From Ficedula albicollis (taxonomy: Eukaryota; Chordata; Aves; Passeriformes; Muscicapidae): a stretch of DNA of 64,000 nt. The stretch covers positions 105,441,363-105,505,362 of the forward strand of contig NC_021673.1 of NCBI RefSeq assembly GCF_000247815.1, given 5' to 3'. Below are positions 46,301-55,892 of the stretch, one piece after another. A program made the translations under genes and the position numbers. Position 1 is the first letter of the stretch. Each line of letters begins with the position of its first letter. Under the pieces are notes generated by a model. The model was given only the letters and a program-made list of their open reading frames with translations. It had not been told where the DNA came from and ran no database searches.

Positions 46301-49300
46301 ATAAGGAAATTCTCATTCTCCATTGTGCAGTTCAGTGGAAAAAGAGATGAACAAATGAATCAATACCCTTGCACTAAATACAGCCCTAAGAAAATGTAGG
46401 ATGGGACAGCACAAGATGAAAGCCAGGCCTTTTATTTGAAAAAAAAGATTAGAAGATACCAGTGATGAGAGACACCACCTCAGACACTATAGTAAAGGCA
46501 GTGGCAACCACGGAAGTAATTTTTTTTTTCCTAGTAGTAGCTGAAACATGGATGTGTATAAACACAGCTCTCTCTACAAAAACAAAGCACAGCACCTAAG
46601 GATTGCTATGAGGAAGTTAACTTCATCCCAGACCAAACAAACCACTTGGGGTAAGCAGGCAGAATTTGATCACTCTTGGCTTGTTCATAGCCCTTGCAAT
46701 CAAGACAAGAAATTAGGCATAAGTCAAGATTTTTAATAGAACAGCCACTTCAAATTACCTGATCATTTGTTATTGGAATGGCAACAAAATAATTTGGAGC
46801 CTCTCTTCGACGTTTCTTAGATAGTTCTTGTCCTAGGCCTTCCTTCTGGTCTTCCACAATTCCCCTGGGCCCTTCTTGGCTATTGCCTTGGTCCTTTCTT
46901 ATCTCTGTACTTCTTTGGTCTCCCTTTTGCAGAGGAAAACCTGGGCCCTTCTTGGCTATTGCCTTGGTCCTGTCTTATCTCTGTACTTCTTTGGTCTCCG
47001 TTTTGCAGAGGAAAGTCTGCTTTTAGCTGTTCCTGCTCTTGGCTCTGGTCCTGCAGCTGCTCCTCTGCCACCATCTCTTTCAGGTCTGTTTTGTTTCCAG
47101 CCTGCATGTCCTGCAGCTCCACCACTTCTGCTCTTTCCTCTTGGCTCTGGTCCTGCTGGGCTTTTTCCACTTTTCCTCCTTGATCCTGTTTTTGGCTCAG
47201 AATCCCCTGTGGCACCAGCTCCACCACAGCAAGACCTCCCTCACCTTCAGATCTTGTCATCATCTTTCCCTGGTTGTCTGGGGGGGTCCACTGTTCTCCA
47301 TTATCGAGCACTCCCTCACCTTGGTTCTGGAGGTGGATTGCCTCTTCTGGGTCACAGCCCAGCTGCAGCTGCACCGTGACCTTGATGCCAGCAGTGCCTT
47401 GTCCCCACTCCTGGGGCTGTAGTTGTACAGTTACTTGTGGGAGAGATGGCCCTGGGCCCTGCTGCTGTACCTGCACCTGCACAGTCACTGCTGGGGGCTC
47501 CCACCTTGGGTTTGGTCTCTGAGGCTGCACCTGCACGGTCACCTCTGGGCAGCCCCAGCCCTGGCTCCTGCCCTGCGGCTGCACCTGCACAGTCACCTTG
47601 GGGAGCTCCCACCCCGACTCTGCTGGTTGTGCTCCTGTGTTTGGGGCCGTGCCCCCTTGCACTGGCTGCCCCTGTGGGTGCACATGGATATCAATCCCTC
47701 CCTGTGGCTCCTGAGCAGGGGGCAGTAGCTGTGCTGCTGAGGGATGATCTCCTTGCTCTGGCTGCACTGGTGAGCAGAGTTGCTGAGTTCCTTCTGGGCT
47801 TTCATCCACCTGAACATGTTCCTGGGCCACCTCTTGAGGCTGAGTTCCCTCTGGACTTCCATCTACCTGGACCCCCTCTTGATGCCAATTCCTGCTGAAC
47901 TCCTGTTTAATCACCTTCATCCTGTAATACCAAAGCTTTCTTCTTTTAGGCTGGAGATCCTCCAAGATCCTCCTCCTCTTTCTTTGGGGCTTGAAGTACT
48001 TTTTTAAAGGACCTGGGGGGAAAAAAAATAAAAAATGTTAACAGTTATTAAAAAAACTTCTTGCAATAGTTCAGTCTGGGTTCAGCTCTGCAGTTGTGCT
48101 CACTATGGGGGAGCTTCAACCCGGTCAAACAGCTCAGCCTAAAAACCTCTGGAAAGCCTGACTGAAGGTTGAGCTACTGCTTCCAGTGACTATACTGTGG
48201 TCTTGCCTTCTGCTCTTGCCCTGATTAGGTCTCCCATTCTTTAAAGCATGAGTACACCGTTTCACAGCATGCAGCACCACAGAGACAGAGGTCTTATCAA
48301 GGGACTGCAGGTGTGTTGCCTAGAGGTAGTTACTCACAGAGATTGAAAATAGCCTTAGCCAGACTCTGAAGCTGAATATGTGCAGAAATAAGATTGCCCT
48401 TGAAGCTCTGGTCTCCTGTAACTGCAGCACGTCACCATCTAATCAGACTGCACACGCTACTTTTTTCTTTCCTGTGTATATTACAGTTTTTCTACAGCAA
48501 ACTCCTGCCAGATCCCTATTTGTCTTAATATCTCCCATTCACCCTGTCTCATTTCCTTTTTACTCTTCAGTAAAGTTGCAGGGGGAGATGCTTTTCCCAT
48601 CCATACTGTATAGATACAGGCAGTGAAGGTACCGAAAGAGCAAACTGAGCAGGGGGAGATGCTTTTCCCATCCATACTGTATAGATACAAGCAGTGAAGG
48701 TACCAAAAGAGCAAACTGATTTTTTTTCCTCCTCAATTCAGAGGTTAATTCCACAGAAGCCCAAAAAACCAAGATCATTTCTCAATTGTTCAATGTGACT
48801 CAGTTGGACTCAACAGAAACAGCATTTTTTAAATAAGATGTCTAGACAAATTAATTCTACAGACCAAACAGGATTCATCTGTATGAGAAAAATATTTCAC
48901 ACTCCAGGTTATGACTGGCCTTGACTAAGTCCATCTAAGTCATGGCAACACTGAAGGTTTTTTTCCCTGAAGCTCTAAGAGGTAGGCAGATATTTTTCAT
49001 AGATCTGCTCTCCAAGACAACCAAATTGTTTGTTCAAATTTTATAAGAAAGCTAGATCCCTTCCCACCCCCACAAAACCCACAACCATGAAAAAAGTCAA
49101 AACTAAATGGAAAAAGTGCAAAAAAAATTGACACACAACCTGCATGTTGTGATGTTGGGCAATCCAAGACAGAGGTAGTACAGTTTTCACCTTATAAAAA
49201 AAAACAAAACTAAACCAAATTATTTTTGTAGTGGGCCAAAGATGAAAAGCTTACGAAACAAAAACAAAACTAAACCAAATTATTTTTGTAGTGGGCTAAA

Positions 49301-49906
49301 GATGAAAAGCTTAAAAACCTGAATTAATATGAAGGCTATTATATGCTCTTTCCAGAATTCAGATGTTGGCACTTTGTTACACAGAAAGGACTTGTTTTTA
49401 AAAGGAAATTTGAATGCTTGCATTAATTTCACACAATTTCCCTAATCAAATAGATACATTACATATAATCTATTATGCTTTAAGAATTTTCTTGACTATA
49501 TGTCAAATCTAAAGACTTAGAGAAACTACTGAAGATTTTTAAAATGCAAGAGGCCAAGTGTTTATGGAAATAGACCTATCTATCTTATCTCTCTAGAGGC
49601 ATGGAAATAGACCTATCTATCTTATCTCTCCAGAGGCAAAGCACTGTGGCCATAAACTAGCTATAAAAATCAGCTATTACCCATGATATTTGGGCCTGCA
49701 CTCCAAAAGATGATTTTTTTTCCTCTGGAAGAATATGGGGATATGAAGAACCCCTGATCAGCTCAATGATCCTCAATAAAGACAATCTAACATAGTACTT
49801 CAACCTGAAACAGCACAAAACTTACTTTCAAACATCTCTCTGACATCAGCTTTGACACAAACAAGTGCTGCCATTGCTTTCATGTCTTCAATGTCCAAGT
49901 GAGGAA
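27812..49906 (-). CDS. AKAP7-like 2H phosphoesterase protein (5' incomplete)
   Basis: Six minus-strand exons (49906-49826, 48012-46759, 41591-41455, 38369-38212, 33520-33408, 28378-27812) join in phase 1-0-2-1-0 with GT/AG borders. After removing one copy of a 76-bp duplication they encode about 743 residues; the N-terminus is missing. Residues about 411-610 form an AKAP7/PF10469-type 2H domain: APNYFVAIPITNDQ, catalytic motif 1 MHLTIIVAHL (about 448-457), QGKDLNLTFHGIGEF, motif 2 KPHLTFLKLSK (about 538-548), then RIDLCAM and GYYYCECSI. AKAP7 is known to have 2',5'-phosphodiesterase activity and to anchor PKA. Here both HxT motifs are kept, but the C-terminal PKA RII-binding helix is absent. 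Basic clusters (KRRR, PKRRK, KKRRR) suggest a nuclear protein. The long Gln-rich N-terminal part matches nothing I know. It converges on TMEM200C. LENG9 and ASCC1 share the domain, but their other domains are not seen. Confidence 0.85.
29198..29943. repeat. Direct tandem duplication, unit 373 bp
   Basis: Aatcaggagttctgagtgac starts at 29198 and 29571, and the two copies are almost identical to 29943 (ttctgacctgc against ttccgatctgc near the ends). Two matching 71-codon frames on the minus strand are this duplication, not a gene pair. Confidence 0.93.
31640..32385 (+). mobile_element. CR1 LINE fragment (end of reverse-transcriptase frame and 3' region)
   Basis: The plus strand shows typical CR1 landmarks in order: gaagtccaggaaggtttttg, gaaaactggctgaac, gtggcacaaagtctagctgg, ttcattaatgatctagatat, ggtcctggtggacacc, and ttctgggcacacc. 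The RT-related frame is broken by stops and indels, so it is inactive. It contains a 61-bp tandem duplication (32147) absent from the normal CR1 layout. Confidence 0.88.
32147..32268. repeat. Direct tandem duplication inside CR1, unit 61 bp
   Basis: Gtggacaccaggttgaccat appears at 32147 and 32208. CR1 elements normally carry this segment once, so the extra copy arose after insertion or in assembly. Differences: gtgcgtccttaca against gtgtgtccttgca. Confidence 0.92.
33408..33520 (-). CDS. AKAP7-like exon with second HxT motif
   Basis: The 113-base exon (acceptor tctttttccag at 33521, donor gtgagta at 33407) runs in phase with its neighbours and gives EAVEECFIEMNLDISGSKDF, then KPHLTFLKLSKASRLRKR. 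HLTF is the second 2H catalytic motif, and the FKPHLTF.KLSK context is nearly that of AKAP7. Its acceptor and first bases are duplicated upstream. Confidence 0.9.
33502..33615. repeat. Direct tandem duplication covering a splice acceptor, unit 57 bp
   Basis: Aagcattcttccacagcttc occurs at 33502 and 33559. The unit includes the acceptor and first 19 bases of the AKAP7-like exon, so the minus strand meets a decoy acceptor before the true one. Copies differ by two bases (aatat against acat-type, ttggtg against ttagtg). Confidence 0.92.
33521..38211 (-). other. AKAP7-like intron
   Basis: The donor gtcagt is at 38211. Apart from the decoy acceptor copy and poly-A/T stretches (for example near 34538 and 35311) I see nothing in it. 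Confidence 0.7.
38212..38369 (-). CDS. AKAP7-like exon, middle of 2H domain
   Basis: The 158-base exon (acceptor tttttaag, donor gtcagt) gives AVLALKQSKTKVEDILQGKD, then LNLTFHGIGEFNNQVLYVK and a helix ending LNRIA. The pattern LLQGK.L.L.F.GIG.F.NQV of AKAP7 is conserved. Phases at both ends fit the flanking exons. Confidence 0.88.
39640..39920 (-). mobile_element. CR1 LINE 3'-end fragment
   Basis: The minus strand reads as the CR1 3' region. On the plus strand this appears as ccaggctgctcaaagcccca, cttccagggatggtctatcc, acaacttctctctg, gtaaagaacttctta, gatctaatctaaacctgcc, and ttgaagccatttccccttgt. It is 5' truncated, old and non-coding. Confidence 0.88.
40083..40311. repeat. Direct tandem duplication, unit about 114 bp
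   Basis: Acatttggcaaggatgatct starts at 40083 and 40197. The copies diverge slightly more than most pairs here (ttatgtatgcccataac against ttaggtgcatccattac). Confidence 0.9.
41455..41591 (-). CDS. AKAP7-like exon with first HxT motif
   Basis: The 137-base exon (acceptor cactgcag, donor gtaaga) opens in phase 0 with VLDRIEDVQELIFSKEPDLS. It continues with the catalytic motif MHLTIIVAHLGTEEEV. HLTI supplies the first His/Thr pair of the 2H active site. It follows directly on PITNDQ from the preceding exon. Confidence 0.88.
43573..43591. repeat. (CA)n microsatellite
   Basis: A run of about nine ca units directly beside the CR1 fragment. Confidence 0.85.
43592..44135 (+). mobile_element. CR1 LINE 3' fragment
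   Basis: Plus-strand CR1 landmarks in order: caggtccagggaggcgattc, ctgcactgggctctgggg, gtccagaggagataca, gagggatggagcacctgtc, gatattaggaaagaatt, gtactggaacagattgccca, and the 3' end cttccaactcaaaccattct. It is the most complete 3' portion in the window and carries no open frame. Confidence 0.92.
46007..46130. repeat. Direct tandem duplication, unit 62 bp
   Basis: Caccttggttcaacattatg occurs at 46007 and 46069, with transitions such as gtgatctg against gtgacctg. Confidence 0.9.
46759..48012 (-). CDS. Large Gln-rich N-terminal exon of AKAP7-like gene (frame broken by duplication)
   Basis: The acceptor after a T/C tract at 48013 opens the frame SPLKKYFKPQRKRRRILEDL (first codon split with the upstream exon). 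QPKRRKLWYY and a paired QVD(G/E)SPEGTQ motif follow. Next come five repeats of xVTVQ(V/L)Q at 18-19 residue spacing, acidic Gln/Glu-rich sequence, and finally SKKRRREAPNYFVAIPITND, the start of the 2H domain, ending at the donor after 46759. As assembled, the frame stops at about 46880 because a 76-bp tandem copy shifts it. With one copy removed the exon is 1178 bases and ends in phase 0, exactly as the next exon requires. I recognise no known domain in the first 370 residues. Confidence 0.82.
46864..47015. repeat. Frame-breaking direct tandem duplication, unit 76 bp
   Basis: Cctgggcccttcttggctat occurs at 46864 and 46940, inside the large AKAP7-like exon. Since 76 is not a multiple of three, the extra copy shifts the minus-strand frame and gives a stop at about 46880. 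The copies differ by one base in the overlap (ggtcctttctt against ggtcctgtctt). Confidence 0.95.
47355..47612 (-). repeat. Coding repeat array, five VTVQ units
   Basis: On the minus strand the units KVTVQVQPQG, EVTVQVQPQR, AVTVQVQVQQ, QVTVQLQPQE and KVTVQLQLG follow each other every 18-19 codons. The linkers are rich in Gly, Pro and Trp. At DNA level the shared core is ctgcacctgcacagtcacc and variants on the plus strand. The units are clearly diverged from each other at both levels, so unlike the near-identical tandem pairs elsewhere this array is old and biological. Confidence 0.85.
48578..48719. repeat. Direct tandem duplication, unit 71 bp
   Basis: Gcagggggagatgcttttcc occurs at 48578 and 48649, nearly identical (acaggcag against acaagcag, accgaaag against accaaaag). 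Confidence 0.9.
49200..49314. repeat. Direct tandem duplication, unit 60 bp
   Basis: Aaaacaaaactaaaccaaat starts at 49201 and 49261. Copies differ by one base in the core (gggccaaag against gggctaaag). Confidence 0.9.
49564..49637. repeat. Direct tandem duplication, unit 37 bp
   Basis: Atggaaatagacctatctat occurs at 49564 and 49601, with one substitution (ctctctaga against ctctccaga). It is the shortest unit in the set. Confidence 0.88.
49826..49906 (-). CDS. AKAP7-like upstream coding exon
   Basis: The 81-base exon between the acceptor ccttctag and the donor gtaagt is open through all 26 full codons: PHLDIEDMKAMAALVCVKAD then VREMFE. Its last base joins the next exon to make a Ser codon (A plus GT). 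Two bases at its 5' end belong to a codon split with a further upstream exon that I did not find. No AKAP7 counterpart is evident to me, so the assignment rests on splice sites and phase. Confidence 0.65.
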
Positions 49907-50734
49907 CTAGAAGGAAAGAACAACACTGAAGTCTCCCAGAGAATCCCTCTCAACTATGTAACTGCTATGAAACACACATTCAGTTTAAGTACTTGTAATG
50001 CTCCTAAGATACCATTACACTCCTCTGCCTTCCTCACAGTCAAGGTACTTGAGAAAGCAAGCCACTTTTCTTTCAGACATCGTCACGTAAATTGAGCCTC
50101 AAACCAATGCGAGCCTTCATAAGTACCTATAACAATAGTTCAGTCAGCTTCAGAGACTGCAGTATCTAAATTCTCTGTAAACAAGAATTCAGATGCATGT
50201 AGGTGAGTCAAAGTTTCATGCACCTAGAGTGACAGGATTCATGCCACTGAAACATCACATACTCACTGAAATCTTTGTCTTACTAGCAGTGAACAGCTGA
50301 GGCATAACAGAAGTTAAAAAAAAAAAAAAACACAAAAACTCTTGCACTCAGTCTACAGTGCTCTGTGAAAAGTAATTGAAACAGGCAACAACTTTTAACA
50401 AGCTGCCATGGTGGTGGACATTTGTTGTCGGCTTTGTTAGGCCTCCCCTCCTGAAGTAACACTTAAAACCATATTCTCTTGCATTTGTGCCTGCTCAGTA
50501 ACCTTCAGTAGGGATTTCAGAGACTGTCATCCCCCTAATAAAGACAATGCAACAGCTCAGGTTGAGTTTAGAAGAATCACATAGAAAGAAGCATCTGTGC
50601 CCTTTACAAGATAATGGACTATTTTTGTGGTTTGTCAATACACAACATCAAGGTAGTCTCATCAATACTACACAGTTCTGTATTGCTTCATATGTGCACA
50701 TCTCCCACAAAACTTTTTAGATCATCCCACCACC

Positions 50735-50892
50735 TAAAATAGCTAGAGATGCAACTGTTACCCAGGATTCCCTACACTATTTGAAAGCCCTTACAACCAT
50801 TGTGGGGCTGTCATAAAATAGCTAGAGATGCAACTGTTACCCAGGAATCCCTACACTATTTGAAAGCCTTTACAACCATTGTGGGGCTGTCA
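50735..50892. repeat. Direct tandem duplication, unit 79 bp
   Basis: Taaaatagctagagatgcaa occurs at 50735 and 50814, with small differences (aggattcc against aggaatcc, gcccttac against gcctttac). Confidence 0.9.
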
Positions 50893-53800
50893 GCAAGCTG
50901 AGAATTAAGGGCTCAGGTTTTTTATGCCTTGACTTAAACTCAGAGGTTAATGAAGTGGCAGCATCTTGGTCCCTCACACATTTCCGCACCTGTGTAAAAT
51001 TAAAAGTCACTGGAGATCCTGAGTGCTAGAAAGATCCCAGAGAGCCTCAGGCTTTCACCAAGTCCCCCTCTAACAGTTATTATGAGCCCTGCCAAGCCAT
51101 TTAGACCAGGCAACAACACCAAGTACTTGTCCACCCCCAGCAAGGTCCAGTGCAAGTCGGGCAGCCAAGAGCCGAAGACTGCGTTCGGTACAAATAGGAA
51201 AAGTTCTGCCCCTATAGCACAGAAAATGTGCCCTTAGGAGGTCCTGAAAAAGGCAGGAAGACCACCCACCTACATCCAAAACATTTAAACCACTAAGAAA
51301 GCTCTTTCTTCAAATAAATAGTTTGTTCCATTTTCAGCCTTTTGACAGACAGAGCTCATGCAGACCCTTGTATCCCAGCCAGCAGTTCTGAAGAAACAAA
51401 CACACAAGCTCCAAATGCAAGCTCCCCCCTCCCTCAGTCCCATGCCAAAGTCTGGGAGCAGTACCTGGAATAGTAACTGTGCCTAACCCTTGAACAAAAG
51501 GGTCCAGGAACACCCAGAAGGAAAGCTGACCTGTCCCATGAAAATGTAGGCAGCATTTGCCCAAAGACCTGACTTTGCTGCTTCAGACCCCAGTCTGATA
51601 CTTCTCACCTCCTCAATCTCAGAAGAATAGAATGCCCAATGTGGATGACCATAGAAAATTCAGCTCTGCTGCCCTAAATTTTAATTCTTATGCAAAGCAA
51701 TTCCCCTTAGCCCAGCTAACTGCATTGCCAGAATTAGGCTCCCATAATATAGAGAAACCCTGGAAGCCAAGCAACGTTCACATCCACCTGGAAATAAATT
51801 TTGTGCTTCACAGAAGTGCTACAGGAAACTGCTGACTGGGTAACACTGCCTTGGTGTCTCTGAAGGATGTTGAAGTCTGCTTACAGCCACTTTGATGCAT
51901 GCAAAACAGCCTCTCTGCACAGAAAATAAACCATGAGAAGAGCTTTTACACAGCTCTGCCTCATCAGATAGTCCAGAAACTCCTCAGCTGTGACAGTGAC
52001 ATGCAAGTTTGCTGGCACTGGTGTGGGAAGCCCAAAAAGTCTATCTATGTGCTTTGTTGCTTAGTCTCTCCTTATTGCTCTGTTGCAGGAGAGCAGGATG
52101 CGGATGCAGTTCAGTAGCTGAGGGGCAGACTTGCATCTCAGATCCAGAGAGAATGCTTAAAATGCTGGAGATGAAGGGAAGATCTATAACGTCCTGCTCA
52201 AGCATAGACACACACCTACTATAATAATTCACTTCTTGTGTTTTGCCATTCAAGATCTGAATGGCTTCCTGGGCCTCTGGCACTCCCTCTTCCTGATGAG
52301 GCTAAGAATTCACTGAAGTAATCTGATGTACATGAGGCAAAAGGTATTTGAAGCAAGCAACCTTTCCTGCAGCACCCAGGTCTTTTCTCTAAGCAATACT
52401 GCCCTCTGGCAACCTATGCCTAAAACATCCACCTCATCCTGCTATGCTAGAAGGTTGTAATTACACAAGCTACCTTCCTCAGTCTTATGACACATTTGTG
52501 TGGTCACCAGACCTGATTTGTCAGTCTCCCATCCCCTCCAAAGCAGTTGCATGCTTTGCAGACTGGGCATTTCAGATGCCTGTTTTTCCTACAGAGATGC
52601 CTTTTCAGCACTCAGCTATCACAACGTTAGAGGTCAAGGAACCTGCCACAAATACCCTTAGAAACATTTCTATATGAAGTTGCATCCTTTAAGTGGTCAC
52701 AGTATGCCACAATCTCTCTTCATTTTATTCCCTATCTATTAAAACTAAATTAAGTTATATCAAGAAAAAGCACAAAGAAGTTATTTGACCCAAGTTTCTC
52801 CCTCTTACCAGTTTACTGCACCTTCATAAGGGGAAAATTTTGTTGCAGTTGATGAGAAATGGTAGCAAGAAGAAAAGAACAAGTATAAATTCAATTCAAA
52901 ATCATCTGTAAAATATGGTTTCAACTAGAGAACTGTTTTACTGAGATGTATTTGGCCCTGTCTCATCATACCTTTTGCTAGAGGTTTAATACAGGGCTAG
53001 GAAGAAGGGTGAAGATGGGAGAGAATACAGAGCCACAGTTAATTAACCTATAACATCGACAGAGACAAAAAACATCAGCATTACGTGGTCTGTACCTAAA
53101 TGCTTCTTCAGTCTAAACCCAAACCCTTTAGACTGAAGGAAATCCTTCTGTTGCCTTATTTGTGTGTAACATTAATTGTTAAGCAAGAGGCACAGAAGTT
53201 CCAGGGTTTCTTGACATGTTCATTTATTAGCTCTATTTTCCCAGTATACAAGCAGTAAAATCAGGCAACTCACACATCTCAAAACCGATATTGTATTTGG
53301 TGATGCCTATTTTTCTCCAATTAGTCACCAAAGTAACCAATGAGCATTCCAAAAGCAGTATTTAATTCTGCTATTTAGCAGTAGGCCACTAATTCCTTGC
53401 CAAGGCTAAATTTAAAGAGTTTGTTCACCTACAGAGGGGAAGCCAAGGAAAATGGGTGGAGAGGGAAAATAGGAGAAATGGGAGCTCTAAAATGAACAAT
53501 ATTTATGCTTGGTAGAAAGATATTAGAGGCAGAAACAGCACCCTTCATAGGAGCAACACATACTTGCCAAAGCTGCTTTTTCCTTAGTGGCTCATTAGGA
53601 TTCCGCACATTGTCAGACCACACTGAATGAATCGTTCCCAGAGCACAGATGAAAGATAAAAAAGGCTTGACTTATACTTAATGATCCACCATTACCCCAC
53701 CTGTATGTGGATAGGATTTCAGCATTTAGCAATGCAGTATGCATATAATAGTGACTACTGTGTCTCAGAGACCACCACTACCTGGTGGAGAAGGAAAGCT

Positions 53801-55217
53801 GACACCACCATTCCTCTGAAGAGAAATACAGTTATTATTAGCTTTTCAATGACAGCGTGTAGCTTGCTTTATTAGCCATTGTTTAAAGCACTATAATTAG
53901 AAAAAGTGTTAGATATGCAAGATAAACCATCCTCCCTCGAATAATACATGCTCCCCTGCGAGTTATAATCATTATACATCGTGTAAAAGAGGTTTTGTAG
54001 AAGTTTCTTTACACTGACTAGAACCATACAATCATTGGGCCTTTCACATTGCAGCAAAAAACCAATACATCCATAAAATGTGTCCCAGTCATTGCTTTTC
54101 TTTATGAGGATCTCTGAGCAGCTATTAAACAGCAATTATCTTGGATGCTGTACTAATCTTTTAGGTGTAACAGAGGCAGATATTCTGTACATTGTCAGCT
54201 GGTTCAATTGCAATCCCTGCTACCCCTCTTCCCCTTAGCCCCAAGTGAAGCAGAACTCAGTTAAGGTACAATTAATCTGGCCAAATTTGTCTGCATTTCA
54301 AAGTGCATCTTTATGCTCCCTAAAATGAAACAAGTGTGTTACCCAAGATAAGCTTAAAATTATTTGCATAAGATAATCAGCACACACTTGAGATTACTTT
54401 GATTTTTGGTAGGCATATCATTTATGCAAGCAAACATTCTTTAAAAAGGTAAGATTCATCACTTCTGATGCACGAGGAACTGAAATACTGAGACTGAGGT
54501 TATAATTAAAAAGGATGATGTTACAAACAATTAGCTGCTCTCCAGCACACATTGCAGGGATGTCCTGACTTCATTACTCCTTCCCAAAGGCAGCACCACA
54601 GCCCCCATTGAACTGACAGGTGGGAGGGCTGAACTTGAGACTGATCAGAAAAAGTACCCTGTTCAGGTAACCCCTCTCTCAGGCAGAATCTTCAGGTTCA
54701 GTCTCCCACAGCTGGGCACCCTGAGCTGCTGCCAGGTCAGCCAGACGTGGCACTCCCATCACCCTTTGGCACAGCACTTCTGAGCACCCACGGACCAAGC
54801 CAACACCACACAGGAGGGACATTCCTTGCACAAGCGCTTCTGTCTTTGTTGAAAAGCACTATTTGTGTGCAAAGGCAGGGTTTAACACAAATTTACAAAG
54901 CCTACAGATATGGGTTTGTGACAACATAGTTCAGCTATTGCCTCCTTACTCTACAAGAATTTCTCATTTCACTTACACAGATTCCATGATCTCAGCAATA
55001 TTTCACAAGTCAGAATAGTTTAAGTGTCTACTTTCCTGCTATCAATTAAGGAGATAACCTTTAATCTGAAATACATTGTGTTACATCACTTCAGCTTCTG
55101 CTTAGGATAGTCTCCTGTAGTATTCAGCCAGAGTGACTGCAGTCTAAAGGATTTACAGTAAATTAATGGCTCTTCTCAAGTATCTCATACCCACTTAGAA
55201 AAGCAAATATGGATTAT

Positions 55218-55452
55218 TTGTTCCTTTTAAAAATTTATTCTACAAGCACACAAGAAGTCTCTGTCTTAAGTGACTGAGTATTCAGCCTTGGAGAGAGAGA
55301 ATACTATTGTTCCTTTTAAAAATTTATTCTACAAGCACACAAGAAGTCTCCGTCTTAAGTGACTGAGTATTCAGCCTTGGAGAGAGAGAGAATACTGAAG
55401 AAGTCTCTGTCTTAAGTGACTGAGTATTCAGCCTTGGAGAGAGAGAATACTA
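55218..55452. repeat. Direct duplication plus partial third copy, unit about 89 bp
   Basis: Ttgttccttttaaaaattta occurs at about 55218 and 55307. A third, shorter copy from about 55397 repeats only the downstream part (gaagtctctgtcttaag to ggagagagag). The full-full-partial layout resembles that at 9676. Confidence 0.9.
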
Positions 55453-55862
55453 TATCTGAACGGCTAACCCCTCAAGTTTTAATTTATATACATATTTCCA
55501 AACCCTGCCTGAGCATCCAAGCCACTCACTGTCAGATCCTTAGTTTACACCTGCCTGAAGCCTTGCTAATCAGATAATTACACAAACACTGTTCAGACAA
55601 GGAGAATGAAAGGACTCCAAGACAGACATTCTTTAGGATCAAAGGATAAAGGCAGAAAACAGTATAGCCTGGGTATCTGTCAGCTGTGCAGAAAGTGCTG
55701 CAAGAGAATATCTGACCAGCACAGAGCATCCAGTCCTCCTTCACCCCCAGCAGCCCGGGCTGCAAGCAGGGCTAGAGGCAGGCACAGAGCTGCTGAAGGT
55801 CAGCACGTTCCTCTCCAGAGGAGCACACCTGAAGGACCAGAGAAAGCATCTCTCAAGACCAT

Positions 55863-55892
55863 TAAAAAACAAACAAACAAACAAAACAAACC
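55863..55892. repeat. (AAAC)n simple repeat
   Basis: About six aaac-type units in an A-rich stretch. Confidence 0.75.

Larger units (their letters stand above)
41592..46758 (-). other. AKAP7-like intron
   Basis: The donor gtaatt is at 46758. It contains a CR1 fragment (43592), a CA microsatellite (43575) and a 62-bp tandem duplication (46007). No exon recognised. Confidence 0.7.
48013..49825 (-). other. AKAP7-like intron
   Basis: From the donor gtaagt at 49825 to the acceptor ccccccag at 48013. It holds tandem duplications at 48578, 49200 and 49564 and nothing coding. Confidence 0.65.

Noticed and set aside
46876..47898. Plus-strand frames of 100-167 codons opposite the large AKAP7-like exon
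   Set aside because: They are Leu/Ser/Pro/Cys-rich complements of the Gln/Glu-rich minus-strand coding sequence. The minus strand has phase-matched splice sites and a recognised domain.
47963..47965. A translation start at 47965 for the large exon (MEDLQPKRRK...)
   Set aside because: The codon there is TTG, the frame is open upstream to a good acceptor at 48013, and it joins the 49826-49906 exon in phase, so this is internal sequence.
53566..53624. Minus-strand candidate exon WSDNVRNPNEPLRKKQLWQ with donor gtatgt, as a first exon of the AKAP7-like gene
   Set aside because: It ends in phase 0, while the 49826-49906 exon needs phase 1. In the required phase it contains a stop, and its acceptor tract is weak.
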